Shown: piece after piece, positions 40,352-54,515 of the stretch
Position numbering within the stretch: the stretch's first letter is position 1
Layout of the letters: every line of letters begins with the position of its first letter
Source: Leifsonia sp. Leaf336
Lineage (GTDB): Bacteria > Actinomycetota > Actinomycetes > Actinomycetales > Microbacteriaceae
DNA: 64,000 bases
Assembly (NCBI RefSeq): GCF_001423695.1
Contig: NZ_LMOZ01000001.1
Coordinates: 1,436,443-1,500,442, forward strand
Direction of reading: 5' to 3'
Translations under genes and position numbers: made by a program
Notes under the pieces: model-generated
What the model was told of the DNA's origin: nothing
The model's database searches: none
Seen by the model: only the letters and a program-made list of their open reading frames with translations

Positions 40352-41353
40352 GTGGTCGCGACGATGAGCAGCTGGGTCACCAGCATCCCGAGCCCGGGGC
40401 CCGAATGGCAGCAAATCCCGATCGACATCTTCGGGCTGCACTGGCGTATCCAGACCTACGCGATCATGATCCTGATCGGCATCGTGGTCGCGGCCCTCTG
40501 GACCTCCCGCCGCCTCACCAAGCGCGGCGCCGAGCCCGGCGTGATCCTCGACATCCTGCTGTGGGCCGTCGTGCTCGGCATCATCGGTGCCCGCCTCTAC
40601 CACGTGTTCACGCACCCGTCCGACTACTTCTACGCCGGCGCGAACCCCTGGAACGTGTTCGCGATCTGGGAGGGCGGCAACGCCATCTTCGGCTCGCTGA
40701 TCGGCGGCGCCATCGGCATCTGGATCGCCTGCCGCATCAGCGGCCTGCGGTTCTGGAGCGTCGCCGACGCCCTCGCGCCCGCACTGCTGCTCGCGCAGGC
40801 CATCGGCCGGCTCGGCAACTACTTCAACCAGGAGCTCTTCGGCCTGCCGACCAACCTGCCGTGGGGCCTCCAGATCGACGCGGGCAACAAGGCGATCCCG
40901 GTCGGCCTGCCCGACAACACGCTGTTCCAGCCGCTGTTCCTCTACGAGATCATCTGGAACGTCATCGGCGTGGTCGTCATCCTGTTCCTGGAGCGCAAGT
41001 TCCGCCTCCAGTGGGGCAAGACGCTGGCCGTCTACCTCATCTGGTACGGCCTCGGCCGGTCCTACCTGGAGTCCATCCGCATCGACCCGAGCGAGTTCTC
41101 GTTGCTCGGCATCCCGAGCAACGTCTGGGCCGCGTTCCTCGCCGTCGTGCTCGGAATCGTGATCTTCATCGTGCAGTCCCGCCGGCACACCGGACTGGAG
41201 CCGAGCGTCTACCGACCGGGTCGTGAATGGGTTCGCCCCGATGCTGAGGTAGACTCTGACGACACGGACTCGGATGACGAGGACTTCGTCGATGGCGACG
41301 GGGAGCCCACCGCGTCCGCAGGAGCCAAGGCCACAAGCCCATCGAACGGATGA
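40352..41353 (+). CDS. lgt: Prolipoprotein diacylglyceryl transferase
   Basis: Integral membrane enzyme that adds diacylglycerol to the lipobox Cys of prolipoproteins. About seven membrane helices are visible. The Lgt signature appears in ILIGIVVAALWTSRRL, GARLYHVFTHPSDY, and QAIGRLGNYFNQELFG. The last 45 residues (DSDDTDSDDEDFVDGDGEP) form an acidic C-terminal extension. GTG 40352 is favoured because AAAGG lies 10 bases upstream; ATG 40364 is an alternative. A likely client in this window is the lipoprotein encoded at 12598. Confidence 0.95.
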   Translation: MVATMSSWVTSIPSPGPEWQQIPIDIFGLHWRIQTYAIMILIGIVVAALWTSRRLTKRGAEPGVILDILLWAVVLGIIGARLYHVFTHPSDYFYAGANPWNVFAIWEGGNAIFGSLIGGAIGIWIACRISGLRFWSVADALAPALLLAQAIGRLGNYFNQELFGLPTNLPWGLQIDAGNKAIPVGLPDNTLFQPLFLYEIIWNVIGVVVILFLERKFRLQWGKTLAVYLIWYGLGRSYLESIRIDPSEFSLLGIPSNVWAAFLAVVLGIVIFIVQSRRHTGLEPSVYRPGREWVRPDAEVDSDDTDSDDEDFVDGDGEPTASAGAKATSPSNG

Positions 41354-41435
41354 TCTCCGTCGGCTCATGACAAAACGGCTACATCACACACCCGTCGAGG
41401 CGATCCCGTAACCATCTTCTGACCGCACGGACGTC

Positions 41436-41456
41436 CCGGGCCGCACACAAGCCCGG
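41436..41456 (+). other. Leader hairpin upstream of gltB
   Basis: CCGGGC pairs with GCCCGG around a 9-base loop in the 194-base gap between lgt and gltB. It could be a weak terminator for lgt or part of a gltB leader. No known riboswitch is recognised in this gap, and I see no other clear signal. Confidence 0.3.
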
Positions 41457-41547
41457 CGCAACAGCGGCGGAACCCTCCCAGCAACGGGCCGAAGGCGTCC
41501 CCGCACTCCAATCCCCACATCCACGACACTGTGAGGACGGTCGACAT

Positions 41548-47593
<6,046 letters not shown>

Positions 47594-47611
47594 TCCCCTC
47601 CACCACGAGAA

Positions 47612-47629
47612 CGCGCCGTCAGGGGCGCG
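47612..47629 (+). terminator. Possible terminator hairpin after gltD
   Basis: CGCGCC and GGCGCG form a 6-bp stem with a 6-base loop, 18 bases after the gltD stop. There is no T tract, so it may only attenuate transcription into pyk. Confidence 0.35.
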
Positions 47630-47654
47630 AGAATCACGGAGCACTGAAAAACCC

Positions 47655-49070
47655 ATGAGAAGGGCTAAAATCGTCGCGACCCTCGGTCCGGCGACCTCCA
47701 GCTACGACAACATCCGCGCGATCATCGACGCGGGCGTTGACGTCGCGAGGATGAATCTGAGCCACGGCAGCTACGAAGTGCACGAGGGGGTCTACGCCAA
47801 CGTGCGCAAGGCCGCCGAGGACGCGGGCAAGCCGGTCGCCGTCCTGGTCGACCTCCAGGGCCCCAAGATCCGACTCGGCAAGTTCGAGGCCGGCCCCTAC
47901 GATCTCGCCCAGGGCGACATCTTCAAGATCACCACCGACGACATCATCGGCACCAAGGAGATCTCCTCGACCACGTTCAAGGGCCTGCCCAACGACGTGA
48001 AGCCGGGCGACTACCTGCTGATCGACGACGGCAAGGTGCGCGTGCGCGTCGTCGAGGTCGAGGGCAACGTCGTGACCACCGAGGTCGTCGTCGCCGGCCC
48101 GGTCTCGAACAACAAGGGCATCAACCTCCCGGGCGTCGCGGTCAACGTGCCCGCGCTGTCCGAGAAGGACGAGGCCGACCTGCGCTGGGGCCTCAAGCTC
48201 GGCGCGGACATCATCGCGCTCTCGTTCGTGCGCAACGCCAAGGACATCGAGCGTGTGCACGAGATCATGGCGGAGGAGGGCCGCAAGGTCCCCGTGGTCG
48301 CCAAGATCGAGAAGCCGCAGGCCGTGGAGGCGCTGGAGGAGATCATCGAGGCGTTCGACGCCATCATGGTCGCCCGCGGCGATCTCGGTGTGGAGCTGCC
48401 GCTGGAGGCCGTGCCCATCGTGCAGAAGCGTGCCGTCGAGCTCGCCCGTCGCGCGGCCAAGCCGGTCATCGTCGCGACGCAGATGCTCGAGTCGATGATC
48501 TCCAGCCCGGTCCCGACCCGCGCCGAGACCTCCGACGTCGCCAACGCCGTCCTCGACGGCGCGGACGCGGTCATGCTCTCGGGCGAGACCAGCGTCGGCG
48601 AGTACCCGGCGATCACCGTCGCGACCATGGCGCGCATCGTGACCTCCACCGAGGAGCACGGGCTCGACCGCATCCAGCCGCTCGGCACCCGGCCGCGCAC
48701 CCAGTCGGGTGCGATCACGCTGGCCGCCGTCGAGGTCGCCGACTTCGTCGAGGCGAAGTTCCTCTGCGTCTTCACCGAGTCGGGCGAGTCGGCCCGCCGC
48801 ATGGCCCGCCTGCGCAACAAGATCCCGATCCTGGCCTTCACGCCGGAGGAGTCGGTGCGCCGGCGCATGTCGTTGTTCTGGGGCGTCGAGTCCTTCGTGG
48901 TCGGTCGCGTCACGCACACCGACCAGATGGTCGCGCAGGTCGACGAGGCGCTCAAGTCCACCGGTCGCGCCGTCGACGGCGACAAGGTGATCATCATCTC
49001 CGGTTCCCCTCCCGGGATCCCCGGAACCACGAACGACATCCGCGTCCACAAGGTCGGCGACGTCCTGTAG
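47655..49070 (+). CDS. pyk: Pyruvate kinase
   Basis: Last step of glycolysis, PEP + ADP to pyruvate + ATP. The 471 residues include RRAKIVATLGPATSSY, the catalytic Lys in VVAKIEKPQAVEALEEI, and IMVARGDLGVELPLEAVP. The C-terminal effector-binding domain ends IIISGSPPGIPGTTNDIRVH. ATG 47655 has GGAG about 13 bases upstream, which is weak. A strong terminator follows the gene, closing the co-directional run that started at hisE. Confidence 0.98.
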   Translation: MRRAKIVATLGPATSSYDNIRAIIDAGVDVARMNLSHGSYEVHEGVYANVRKAAEDAGKPVAVLVDLQGPKIRLGKFEAGPYDLAQGDIFKITTDDIIGTKEISSTTFKGLPNDVKPGDYLLIDDGKVRVRVVEVEGNVVTTEVVVAGPVSNNKGINLPGVAVNVPALSEKDEADLRWGLKLGADIIALSFVRNAKDIERVHEIMAEEGRKVPVVAKIEKPQAVEALEEIIEAFDAIMVARGDLGVELPLEAVPIVQKRAVELARRAAKPVIVATQMLESMISSPVPTRAETSDVANAVLDGADAVMLSGETSVGEYPAITVATMARIVTSTEEHGLDRIQPLGTRPRTQSGAITLAAVEVADFVEAKFLCVFTESGESARRMARLRNKIPILAFTPEESVRRRMSLFWGVESFVVGRVTHTDQMVAQVDEALKSTGRAVDGDKVIIISGSPPGIPGTTNDIRVHKVGDVL

Positions 49071-49083
49071 TGACGGATGAAGG

Positions 49084-49107
49084 AAGGCCCCGCTCCGGCG
49101 GGGCCTT
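49084..49107 (+). terminator. Intrinsic terminator after pyk
   Basis: A perfect 10-bp stem (AAGGCCCCGC, 49084-49093, with 49098-49107) closes on TCCG and ends in CCTTCT. It begins 13 bases after the pyk stop and is the best terminator in the window. Confidence 0.85.
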
Positions 49108-49204
49108 CTGCGTGCGTCCGGGAGGCTCCCAGCCGAGGTCATACCAGGGGATGATTTCCGGTTCTCCCATGGAACCCGGAGGGTCGGCGCGGGGGTCGCG
49201 AGCG

Positions 49205-49210
49205 TATCCT
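49205..49210 (+). promoter_or_regulatory. -10 hexamer for the LolA-like gene
   Basis: TATCCT ends 7 bases before the ATG at 49218, and no ribosome-binding site is seen, so a leaderless start is likely. It follows the pyk terminator. Confidence 0.45.
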
Positions 49211-49217
49211 CGGCACT

Positions 49218-50270
49218 ATGAAGCACCGCCTGGTCCGCTGGCTGCCCGCCATCGTCGTCCCCGTCGCCATCGCCGCGGGAGCGATCGCCATCCCGATCGC
49301 CGCGGGGGCCGCCGACCTTCCCGTGAAGTCGCCGCAGGACGTCCTCCGGCTGGTCGCGTCGAGCGACACCAAGGCGTTCTCCGGCACGGTCGAGCAGAGC
49401 TCCGACCTGGGGCTGCCGAGCCTGCCGAAGACGGGCGGAGGCTCCAGCACGGACAGCTCCGTCGCGAACACGCTCGAGCTGCTCATGGGCGACCACACGG
49501 CCAAGGTGTACGTGGACGGTCCGACGAAGGTGCGCGTCCAGGTGCTCGACCAGCTGGCCGAGCGCGATGCGATCCGCAACGGCTCGGATGTGTGGCTGTA
49601 CCAGTCGTCGGACGAGTCGGTGACCCACCTCACGCTTCCGGCGCACGCCGCGTCGACCGAGCCGACGCCCGCCCCCGACGCGACCGCGACCACGCCGCAG
49701 GCGCTCGCGGAGCGATTCCTGGCCGCGGTGGACCCGACGACGAAAGTCACCCTCGGCGCGAACACGAAGGTCGCCGGGCGTGACGCGTACGACCTGGTGC
49801 TGACGCCGCGCACCGACGCCACCCTGGTGGGGTCGGTCGCCATTGCGGTCGACGGCCAGACCGGCCTCCCGCTGCGCGTCCAGGTGCTGGCGCGTGGGGC
49901 CTCCTCGCCGGCGTTCGAGGCGGGGTTCACGTCCTTCAGCCCGGGCGCTCCCGATGCGAGCGTCTTCTCGTTCACTCCGCCGAAGGGCGCGACCGTGAGC
50001 GAGCAGTCGGCCAAGTCGGGCGAGCGGCCCTCCGGCGCCTCGCACCCGAAGCCCACGGTGACCGGCACCGGCTGGGCGACGATCGTCAGCCTCCCGGCGG
50101 GCACCGTGCCGGCGCAGGCACTCGACGACCCGCTGGTCGGCGAGCTGACGCAGGCGGTCGACGGAGGCCGGGCCCTCTCGACCACCCTGGTGTCGGTGCT
50201 CGTCACCGCCGACGGCCGCGTCCTCGCCGGCGCCGTCCCCGTCTCCGCGCTGCAGTCCGCCGCCCAGTGA
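49218..50270 (+). CDS. Secreted LolA-like / DUF2092-type protein
   Basis: A 350-residue exported protein. A hydrophobic signal segment (residues 8-31) is followed by a beta-rich domain like those of LolA/LppX-type lipid-binding proteins (KAFSGTVEQSSDLG, VWLYQSSDESVTHLTL, AYDLVLTPRT, SVAIAVDGQTGLPLRVQV). There is no lipobox Cys, so it is probably secreted or tethered by the signal. An ABC transporter pair begins 10 bases after it, which suggests one export or lipid-handling function, but the cargo is unknown. Confidence 0.78.
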   Translation: MKHRLVRWLPAIVVPVAIAAGAIAIPIAAGAADLPVKSPQDVLRLVASSDTKAFSGTVEQSSDLGLPSLPKTGGGSSTDSSVANTLELLMGDHTAKVYVDGPTKVRVQVLDQLAERDAIRNGSDVWLYQSSDESVTHLTLPAHAASTEPTPAPDATATTPQALAERFLAAVDPTTKVTLGANTKVAGRDAYDLVLTPRTDATLVGSVAIAVDGQTGLPLRVQVLARGASSPAFEAGFTSFSPGAPDASVFSFTPPKGATVSEQSAKSGERPSGASHPKPTVTGTGWATIVSLPAGTVPAQALDDPLVGELTQAVDGGRALSTTLVSVLVTADGRVLAGAVPVSALQSAAQ

Positions 50271-50290
50271 GCGACGGCCAGTGAGCGACG
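50265..50290 (+). repeat. 12-bp direct repeat spanning the LolA-like stop and ABC start
   Basis: CAGTGAGCGACG occurs at 50265-50276 and 50279-50290 (period 14). The first copy contains the stop codon of the LolA-like gene; the second contains the GTG start of the ATPase gene. It looks like a small tandem duplication of a start region. Confidence 0.75.
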
Positions 50291-51216
50291 CCGCGATCGC
50301 GACCAGCGGGCTCACCAAGCGTTTCCGCGGGCGTGCAGTGGTCGACGACCTCAGCCTGTCCGTACCGCGCGGGTCCGTGTTCGGATTCCTCGGCCCGAAC
50401 GGGTCGGGCAAGACCACGACGATCCGGATGCTGCTGGGCCTGATCTCCCCGTCGGCGGGGCAGATCTCGGTGCTGGGCGAGGCGATGCCGGATCGCGGCG
50501 CCTCGGTGCTGCCGCGCGTCGGCGCGCTGGTGGAGGGGCCGTCGTTCGCCCCGTATCTCTCGGGCACGGCGAATCTGGTGCGTCGCGACACCGCCGACCG
50601 CTACGCCCCGGGCGGCACGCGGTCCGCGCGTGTGGAGGCCGCCCTGGAGCGCGTCGGCCTGTCGCACGCCGCGGGCAAGCACGTGCGCGCCTACTCGCTC
50701 GGCATGAAGCAGCGGCTCGGGATCGCGGGCGCCCTGCTCACCGATCGCGACCTCCTGGTGCTCGACGAGCCGACGAACGGGCTCGACCCGCAGGGCACCA
50801 GGGAGGTGCGCAACCTCGTGCGCTCGCTCGCGGGCGAGGGAACGACGGTGTTCGTCTCGAGCCACCTGCTGGCCGAGATCGAGCAGATCTGCTCGCACGC
50901 CGCGATCATGCGGGCGGGCCGGCTCGTGGCGCAGGGCTCGCTCGACGAGCTCCGCAGCGCGTCCGGACCTCGGGTGATCGTGACGACCCCGGACCTCGGC
51001 GCCGCGACGGAGGTGCTGGCCCGGCTGGGGCTCGCCCCGGCCGCCGTGGGCGACGAGGTGGAGGCCGCGCTCGGCGACGGCGCGCCGCTCGCAGAGGACC
51101 TCGCCGCGGCGCTGGTGGGCTCGGGGGTGCGGCTGCGCGGATTCGCCGTGCGCGCGTCGAGCCTGGAGGAGCGGTTCGTCGACCTGACGGGGGAGGGCTT
51201 CGATGTCGAGCAGTGA
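50281..51216 (+). CDS. ABC transporter ATP-binding protein
   Basis: A 311-residue ABC-2 type ATPase. Walker A is LGPNGSGKTTTIRMLLG, the signature YSLGMKQRLGIAGALL, and Walker B LLVLDEPTNGLDP with the H-loop in VSSHLLAEIEQ. The last 80 residues resemble the C-terminal domain of exporter ATPases that binds a partner. GTG 50281 is 10 bases after the LolA-like stop. It overlaps the permease by 14 bases, so the pair is translationally coupled. Substrate is unknown. Confidence 0.93.
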   Translation: MSDAAIATSGLTKRFRGRAVVDDLSLSVPRGSVFGFLGPNGSGKTTTIRMLLGLISPSAGQISVLGEAMPDRGASVLPRVGALVEGPSFAPYLSGTANLVRRDTADRYAPGGTRSARVEAALERVGLSHAAGKHVRAYSLGMKQRLGIAGALLTDRDLLVLDEPTNGLDPQGTREVRNLVRSLAGEGTTVFVSSHLLAEIEQICSHAAIMRAGRLVAQGSLDELRSASGPRVIVTTPDLGAATEVLARLGLAPAAVGDEVEAALGDGAPLAEDLAAALVGSGVRLRGFAVRASSLEERFVDLTGEGFDVEQ

Positions 51217-52096
51217 GGCTGTTCCGATCGAGGCGTCGCCGGCGGCGCCGGCCGCGCACAGCTCCCTGGCGGCGCGGCGCGAGCGGCCTTCGGCCGGGTG
51301 GGCGCTGCTCGGGTCGGAGCTCTCGGTGCTGTTCCGGCGCTGGCGCACCTGGGCGATGCTCGCCGCGCTGGCGGCCGTGCCCATCCTGATCGCCGTCGCG
51401 GTGCGGCTGACCGGCCGCGGCCGGGGTCCGGCCTTCCTCGATCAGATCACCAGCAACGGGCTGTTCGTCGCGTTCACCGCGCTGGTCGTGTGCGTTCCGC
51501 TGTTCCTCCCGCTCACGATCGGGGTCGTCGCCGGTGACACGATCGCCGGGGAGGCGAGTCACGGCACGCTGCGGTACCTGGTGATCGCGCCGGCCGGGCG
51601 GCTGCGGCTGCTCGCGGTGAAGTACGCCGGGTGCGCGGCGTTCTGCGTCGCAGCCGCGCTGACGGTGGCCATCGCGGGAGCGGTGATCGGTGCGATCCTG
51701 TTCCCGATCGGCCCGGTCACCCTGCTCTCGGGCGCAGTGGTGAGTGTCGGGGACGCGATGGTGCGGCTGCTGCTGATCGCCCTGTACATCGTCGTGTCAC
51801 TTCTCGGGATGTGCGCGATCGGGCTGTTCCTGTCGACGCTCACCGACGTGCCGGTGGGAGCCATGGCGGCGACCGCCGTCCTGGCCGTCGTCTCGCAGGT
51901 GCTCGACCAGTTGCCGCAGCTCGACGCCCTCCACCCGTGGCTGTTCAGTCACTACTGGCTGGGCTTCGCCGACTTCCTCCGTGCGCCGCTGGTGTGGGAC
52001 TCGTTGGTGTCCAACGCCTGGCTGCAGCTCGGCTACATCGCCGTGTTCGGCGCGCTCGCGGTCGGACGGTTCCTCAGCAAGGACATCCTGTCCTGA
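51203..52096 (+). CDS. ABC-2 type transporter permease
   Basis: A 297-residue membrane protein with about six helices. The TSNGLFVAFTALVVCVPLFLPL region and ITGEAS-like AGDTIAGEASHGTLRYLVIAP loop are typical of ABC-2 permeases, where GTLRYL often follows the first extracellular helix pair. The N-terminal 40 residues are hydrophilic. It starts inside the ATPase gene. It converges on the EamA gene with only 4 bases between stops. Confidence 0.9.
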   Translation: MSSSEAVPIEASPAAPAAHSSLAARRERPSAGWALLGSELSVLFRRWRTWAMLAALAAVPILIAVAVRLTGRGRGPAFLDQITSNGLFVAFTALVVCVPLFLPLTIGVVAGDTIAGEASHGTLRYLVIAPAGRLRLLAVKYAGCAAFCVAAALTVAIAGAVIGAILFPIGPVTLLSGAVVSVGDAMVRLLLIALYIVVSLLGMCAIGLFLSTLTDVPVGAMAATAVLAVVSQVLDQLPQLDALHPWLFSHYWLGFADFLRAPLVWDSLVSNAWLQLGYIAVFGALAVGRFLSKDILS

Positions 52097-52100
52097 GGGC

Positions 52101-52988
52101 CTAGGGGATCGTCTCGGCCGTCGCCTCGAGGTCGGAGCGCGGACGCTCGCGCTGGGTGGTGATGCTGACGCCCGCGGCGAGACAGACCACGACGATGCCG
52201 ACGAGCTGCACGAACACGAAGTGCTCGCCGAGCACGAGCACGCCGAACAGCGTCGCGATCACCGGCCCGAACGACGTGATGATCGCGTAGAGCCGCGGCG
52301 TGATCCGGCGCAGGATGAAGGTGTCCAGGCTGTACGGCACGGCGGAGGACAGGATGCCGGCCGTGAGCAGGAGGCCCGCGACGCGCCAGTCGATGCGGGA
52401 GTAGTCGACGACGATCAGCGCGAGCGGCACGGTGAGCACCGTTGCGACGACGCTCGCGATGCTCAGCCCTTCGAGGCCCGGCAGCCGCGTCGCGACCCTC
52501 CGCGTCAGCAGGATGTAGGCCGCCCAGGAGGCCGCGGCGGTGAGTGCGAGCACGACGCCGATCGGGTCGATCGCGCCCTCGGTCGCGGTGAGCAGCAGCA
52601 CCCCGCCCGCCGCAGCGACGGCGCAGCCCGCGTCGAGGAGCCGGCGCGACCCCACCAGGGCGAGCACGAACGGACCGAGGAACTCGATCGTGGCGGCGAT
52701 CCCCAGCCCCAGCCGTCCCACCGCCTCGTAGAAGCTCAGGTTCATGGCGGCGAGCACGACTCCGAGCGCCAGGGCGGGCCAGAGTCGGCGCCAGGTCAGT
52801 TCCGCCCGCTTGGGACGGTAGAACGGCAGGATGCAGACGGCCGTCACGAGCTGGCGGACCGCGACCACGACGAGAGAGCCGACGATCGGGATGAGCAGGC
52901 CGGCCACGGACGAGCCGAAGTTGATACTGACCTCGGTGGCGACCTGGGTGCCGGCACCGACGACGACCCGATTGCGCTGCGAACTCAC
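52101..52988 (-). CDS. EamA/RhtA-like transporter
   Basis: A 295-residue, ten-helix member of the drug/metabolite transporter superfamily, with two EamA repeats: NFGSSVAGLLIPIVGSLVVVAVRQ in the first half and PIGVVLALTAAASWAAYILLTRR in the second. It is closest in style to RhtA, a threonine/homoserine exporter, but the substrate is not shown here. I chose GTG 52988 because a TAAGCT box ends 7 bases upstream, which fits a leaderless start; GTG 53018 would add ten residues and has no suitably spaced site. Confidence 0.85.
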   Translation of the reverse strand: MSSQRNRVVVGAGTQVATEVSINFGSSVAGLLIPIVGSLVVVAVRQLVTAVCILPFYRPKRAELTWRRLWPALALGVVLAAMNLSFYEAVGRLGLGIAATIEFLGPFVLALVGSRRLLDAGCAVAAAGGVLLLTATEGAIDPIGVVLALTAAASWAAYILLTRRVATRLPGLEGLSIASVVATVLTVPLALIVVDYSRIDWRVAGLLLTAGILSSAVPYSLDTFILRRITPRLYAIITSFGPVIATLFGVLVLGEHFVFVQLVGIVVVCLAAGVSITTQRERPRSDLEATAETIP

Positions 52989-52995
52989 CCGATCG

Positions 52996-53001
52996 AGCTT
53001 A
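52996..53001 (-). promoter_or_regulatory. -10 hexamer for the EamA gene
   Basis: On the minus strand TAAGCT ends 7 bases before GTG 52988. This leaderless geometry is the reason for choosing that start. Confidence 0.45.
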
Positions 53002-53002
53002 G

Positions 53003-53034
53003 GCCCTCCGTCGGCCACGCCCTCCGTCCGCCAC
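53003..53034. repeat. 16-bp tandem repeat upstream of the EamA gene
   Basis: GCCCTCCGTCGGCCAC at 53003-53018 is followed at once by a second copy with a single mismatch (53019-53034). It lies between the EamA promoter and the end of the acetyltransferase gene. Confidence 0.75.
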
Positions 53035-53048
53035 GGGCTTGCCCGGCC

Positions 53049-53621
53049 TTACAGCTCCCGCCGCATGACCGCCCGGGTCGCGCTCGGCCGGCGCACGACC
53101 TCGAAGCCGCCGTCGCGGAAGAGCGAGACCGTACCGTGGTACCGCTCCGCGGCGGACAGCGAGGGCCTCACCTCCGGGTCGACGGGGTAGCCCTCGATCA
53201 CGGTGGCGCCCCGCTCGCGTGCGTGTTCGAGTGCGCCGGCGAGCAGCGCGCGGGCGACGCCGCGCTTGCGGTATTCGAGTCTCACGACGAAGCACGTCAC
53301 CGCCCAGACGTCGTCGGGGTCGGCCTCGGTGCGCCGCGTGATCGGCGAGCGGCCGAGCGCCGAGTACGCGGAGAACGGCTCGACCGCGGCCCAGCCGACG
53401 GGCTCGCCGTCGATGCGGGCGATGACCCCGGGGGAGCCCTCCTGCACCTGCTCGTGCAATAGGGCCCGGGTCTGCTCGCGGGTGGCGGCGTCCCAGTCGG
53501 CGCGGCTCAGCTTGAACCACTGGCACCAGCAGCTGGAGGCGTCGCCCTTCGTGCCGAATACCGTCTGCAGTTCGTTCCAGGTCGATGCGTCGACCGATTC
53601 CGTGACCACCTCGTCCGTCAT
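53049..53621 (-). CDS. GNAT family N-acetyltransferase
   Basis: A 190-residue acetyltransferase. The N-terminal half has the CWCQWFKLSRADWD motif common to a GNAT subgroup. The acetyl-CoA site is VVRLEYRKRGVARALLAGAL, and the C-terminus GFEVVRRPSATRAVMRREL is typical. The reading frame extends to 53678, but ATG 53621 is chosen because a TAGGTT box ends 7 bases before it. It is followed by the EamA gene in the same direction. Substrate is unknown. Confidence 0.85.
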   Translation of the reverse strand: MTDEVVTESVDASTWNELQTVFGTKGDASSCWCQWFKLSRADWDAATREQTRALLHEQVQEGSPGVIARIDGEPVGWAAVEPFSAYSALGRSPITRRTEADPDDVWAVTCFVVRLEYRKRGVARALLAGALEHARERGATVIEGYPVDPEVRPSLSAAERYHGTVSLFRDGGFEVVRRPSATRAVMRREL

Positions 53622-53628
53622 GCCCTCG

Positions 53629-53634
53629 AACCTA
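53629..53634 (-). promoter_or_regulatory. -10 hexamer for the acetyltransferase gene
   Basis: TAGGTT on the minus strand ends 7 bases before ATG 53621, without a proper ribosome-binding site, fitting a leaderless transcript. Confidence 0.45.
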
Positions 53635-54504
53635 TCGCGACCGGAGGACACCGGCGAGGACACCCGGCCGCTCGACATGGCCGAAGTGTCCGGTCGACGG
53701 GAGGACGAGCGCCGAATAGCGTGGAATGATGCGGGCGAGGCGCGCGTCGTCGCTCGCGGGCGCGAACGCGTCGTGGTCGCCGTGCAGGGCGACGACGGGA
53801 CAGACGATCCTCCGCCACCGCTCGGACGCCGGATATCGTCGGGCGCACGCGACCGCCCGCACGAACCCTGCCGGCCTCAGGTCACGGGCGAGCTCCCGGA
53901 CGACCGACGGCTGCGGCCCGTCGAACAGCGGCGCGAGCAGCAGTCCGAGCAGCCGGCGGCGGTCCAGCCAGCGCACGAACGGCGCGGCTGCCGCGCCGCC
54001 GGCCGCCAGCAGCCGCATCCCGGCGTCCATGAGCGCGAGCGACGGCGCCGAACGGACGAACCCGATCGGCCCCAGCCGGTCACCGCGTCCGCCCAGCGTC
54101 GTCGCCGACATGAGCACCAGTGAGACGGTCGCCACCGGCTCCAGCACCGCGAGCTCGAGTGCCACGAAGCCTCCCATCGAGTGCCCGACCACACGCCAGC
54201 GTCGGTAGCCGAGCGCACGCGCGACCGCGGCCACCGTGCGGGCGAGCGACTCCGGATCCAGCAGGCGTGGGTCTGCGGGGGAGTCACCCCAGCCGGGTAG
54301 ATCCGGCACGACCAGGTCGTCCGCCGCCTCCGGACCACCTGCGGCCTCGATCGCCGGCAGCCACGTGGTCCACGAGCCGGCGGCGCCGTGCAGCAGGATG
54401 GTCGCCGTCCGCGAGGCCACACGGGTGTGCCGGACGGCCACCGCGCCGAGCGCGGTCTCGATCAGGGAGGTTTCCACACCTGTTATTCGGAGCGGACCGC
54501 TCAT
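53632..54504 (-). CDS. Alpha/beta hydrolase
   Basis: A 290-residue alpha/beta-fold hydrolase. The oxyanion-hole motif is LLHGAAGSWTTW, the nucleophile elbow GHSMGGFVALE (Ser), the acid in LHGDHDAFAP (Asp), and the catalytic His in STGHFGHVERP. No signal peptide is seen, so it is probably cytoplasmic. Substrate is unknown. ATG 54504 has GGAG 6 bases upstream. It is divergent from the phosphoketolase gene, with only 11 bases between the two start codons. Confidence 0.87.
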   Translation of the reverse strand: MSGPLRITGVETSLIETALGAVAVRHTRVASRTATILLHGAAGSWTTWLPAIEAAGGPEAADDLVVPDLPGWGDSPADPRLLDPESLARTVAAVARALGYRRWRVVGHSMGGFVALELAVLEPVATVSLVLMSATTLGGRGDRLGPIGFVRSAPSLALMDAGMRLLAAGGAAAAPFVRWLDRRRLLGLLLAPLFDGPQPSVVRELARDLRPAGFVRAVACARRYPASERWRRIVCPVVALHGDHDAFAPASDDARLARIIPRYSALVLPSTGHFGHVERPGVLAGVLRSR

Positions 54505-54509
54505 AGGAT
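54504..54509 (+). promoter_or_regulatory. -10 hexamer for phosphoketolase
   Basis: TAGGAT ends 6 bases before GTG 54516 and overlaps the start codon of the divergent hydrolase gene by one base. Transcription of the two genes must therefore interfere. Confidence 0.45.
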
Positions 54510-54515
54510 CTCCGC

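Noticed and set aside
47634-50591. 985-codon frame opposite pyk, the LolA-like gene and the ABC gene
   Set aside because: It runs antisense across three good genes and a strong terminator and has no recognisable domain.
53003-53034. Tandem 16-bp repeat as an operator
   Set aside because: Two copies with one mismatch, not palindromic and upstream of the likely -10; more likely a chance duplication, kept only as a repeat feature.
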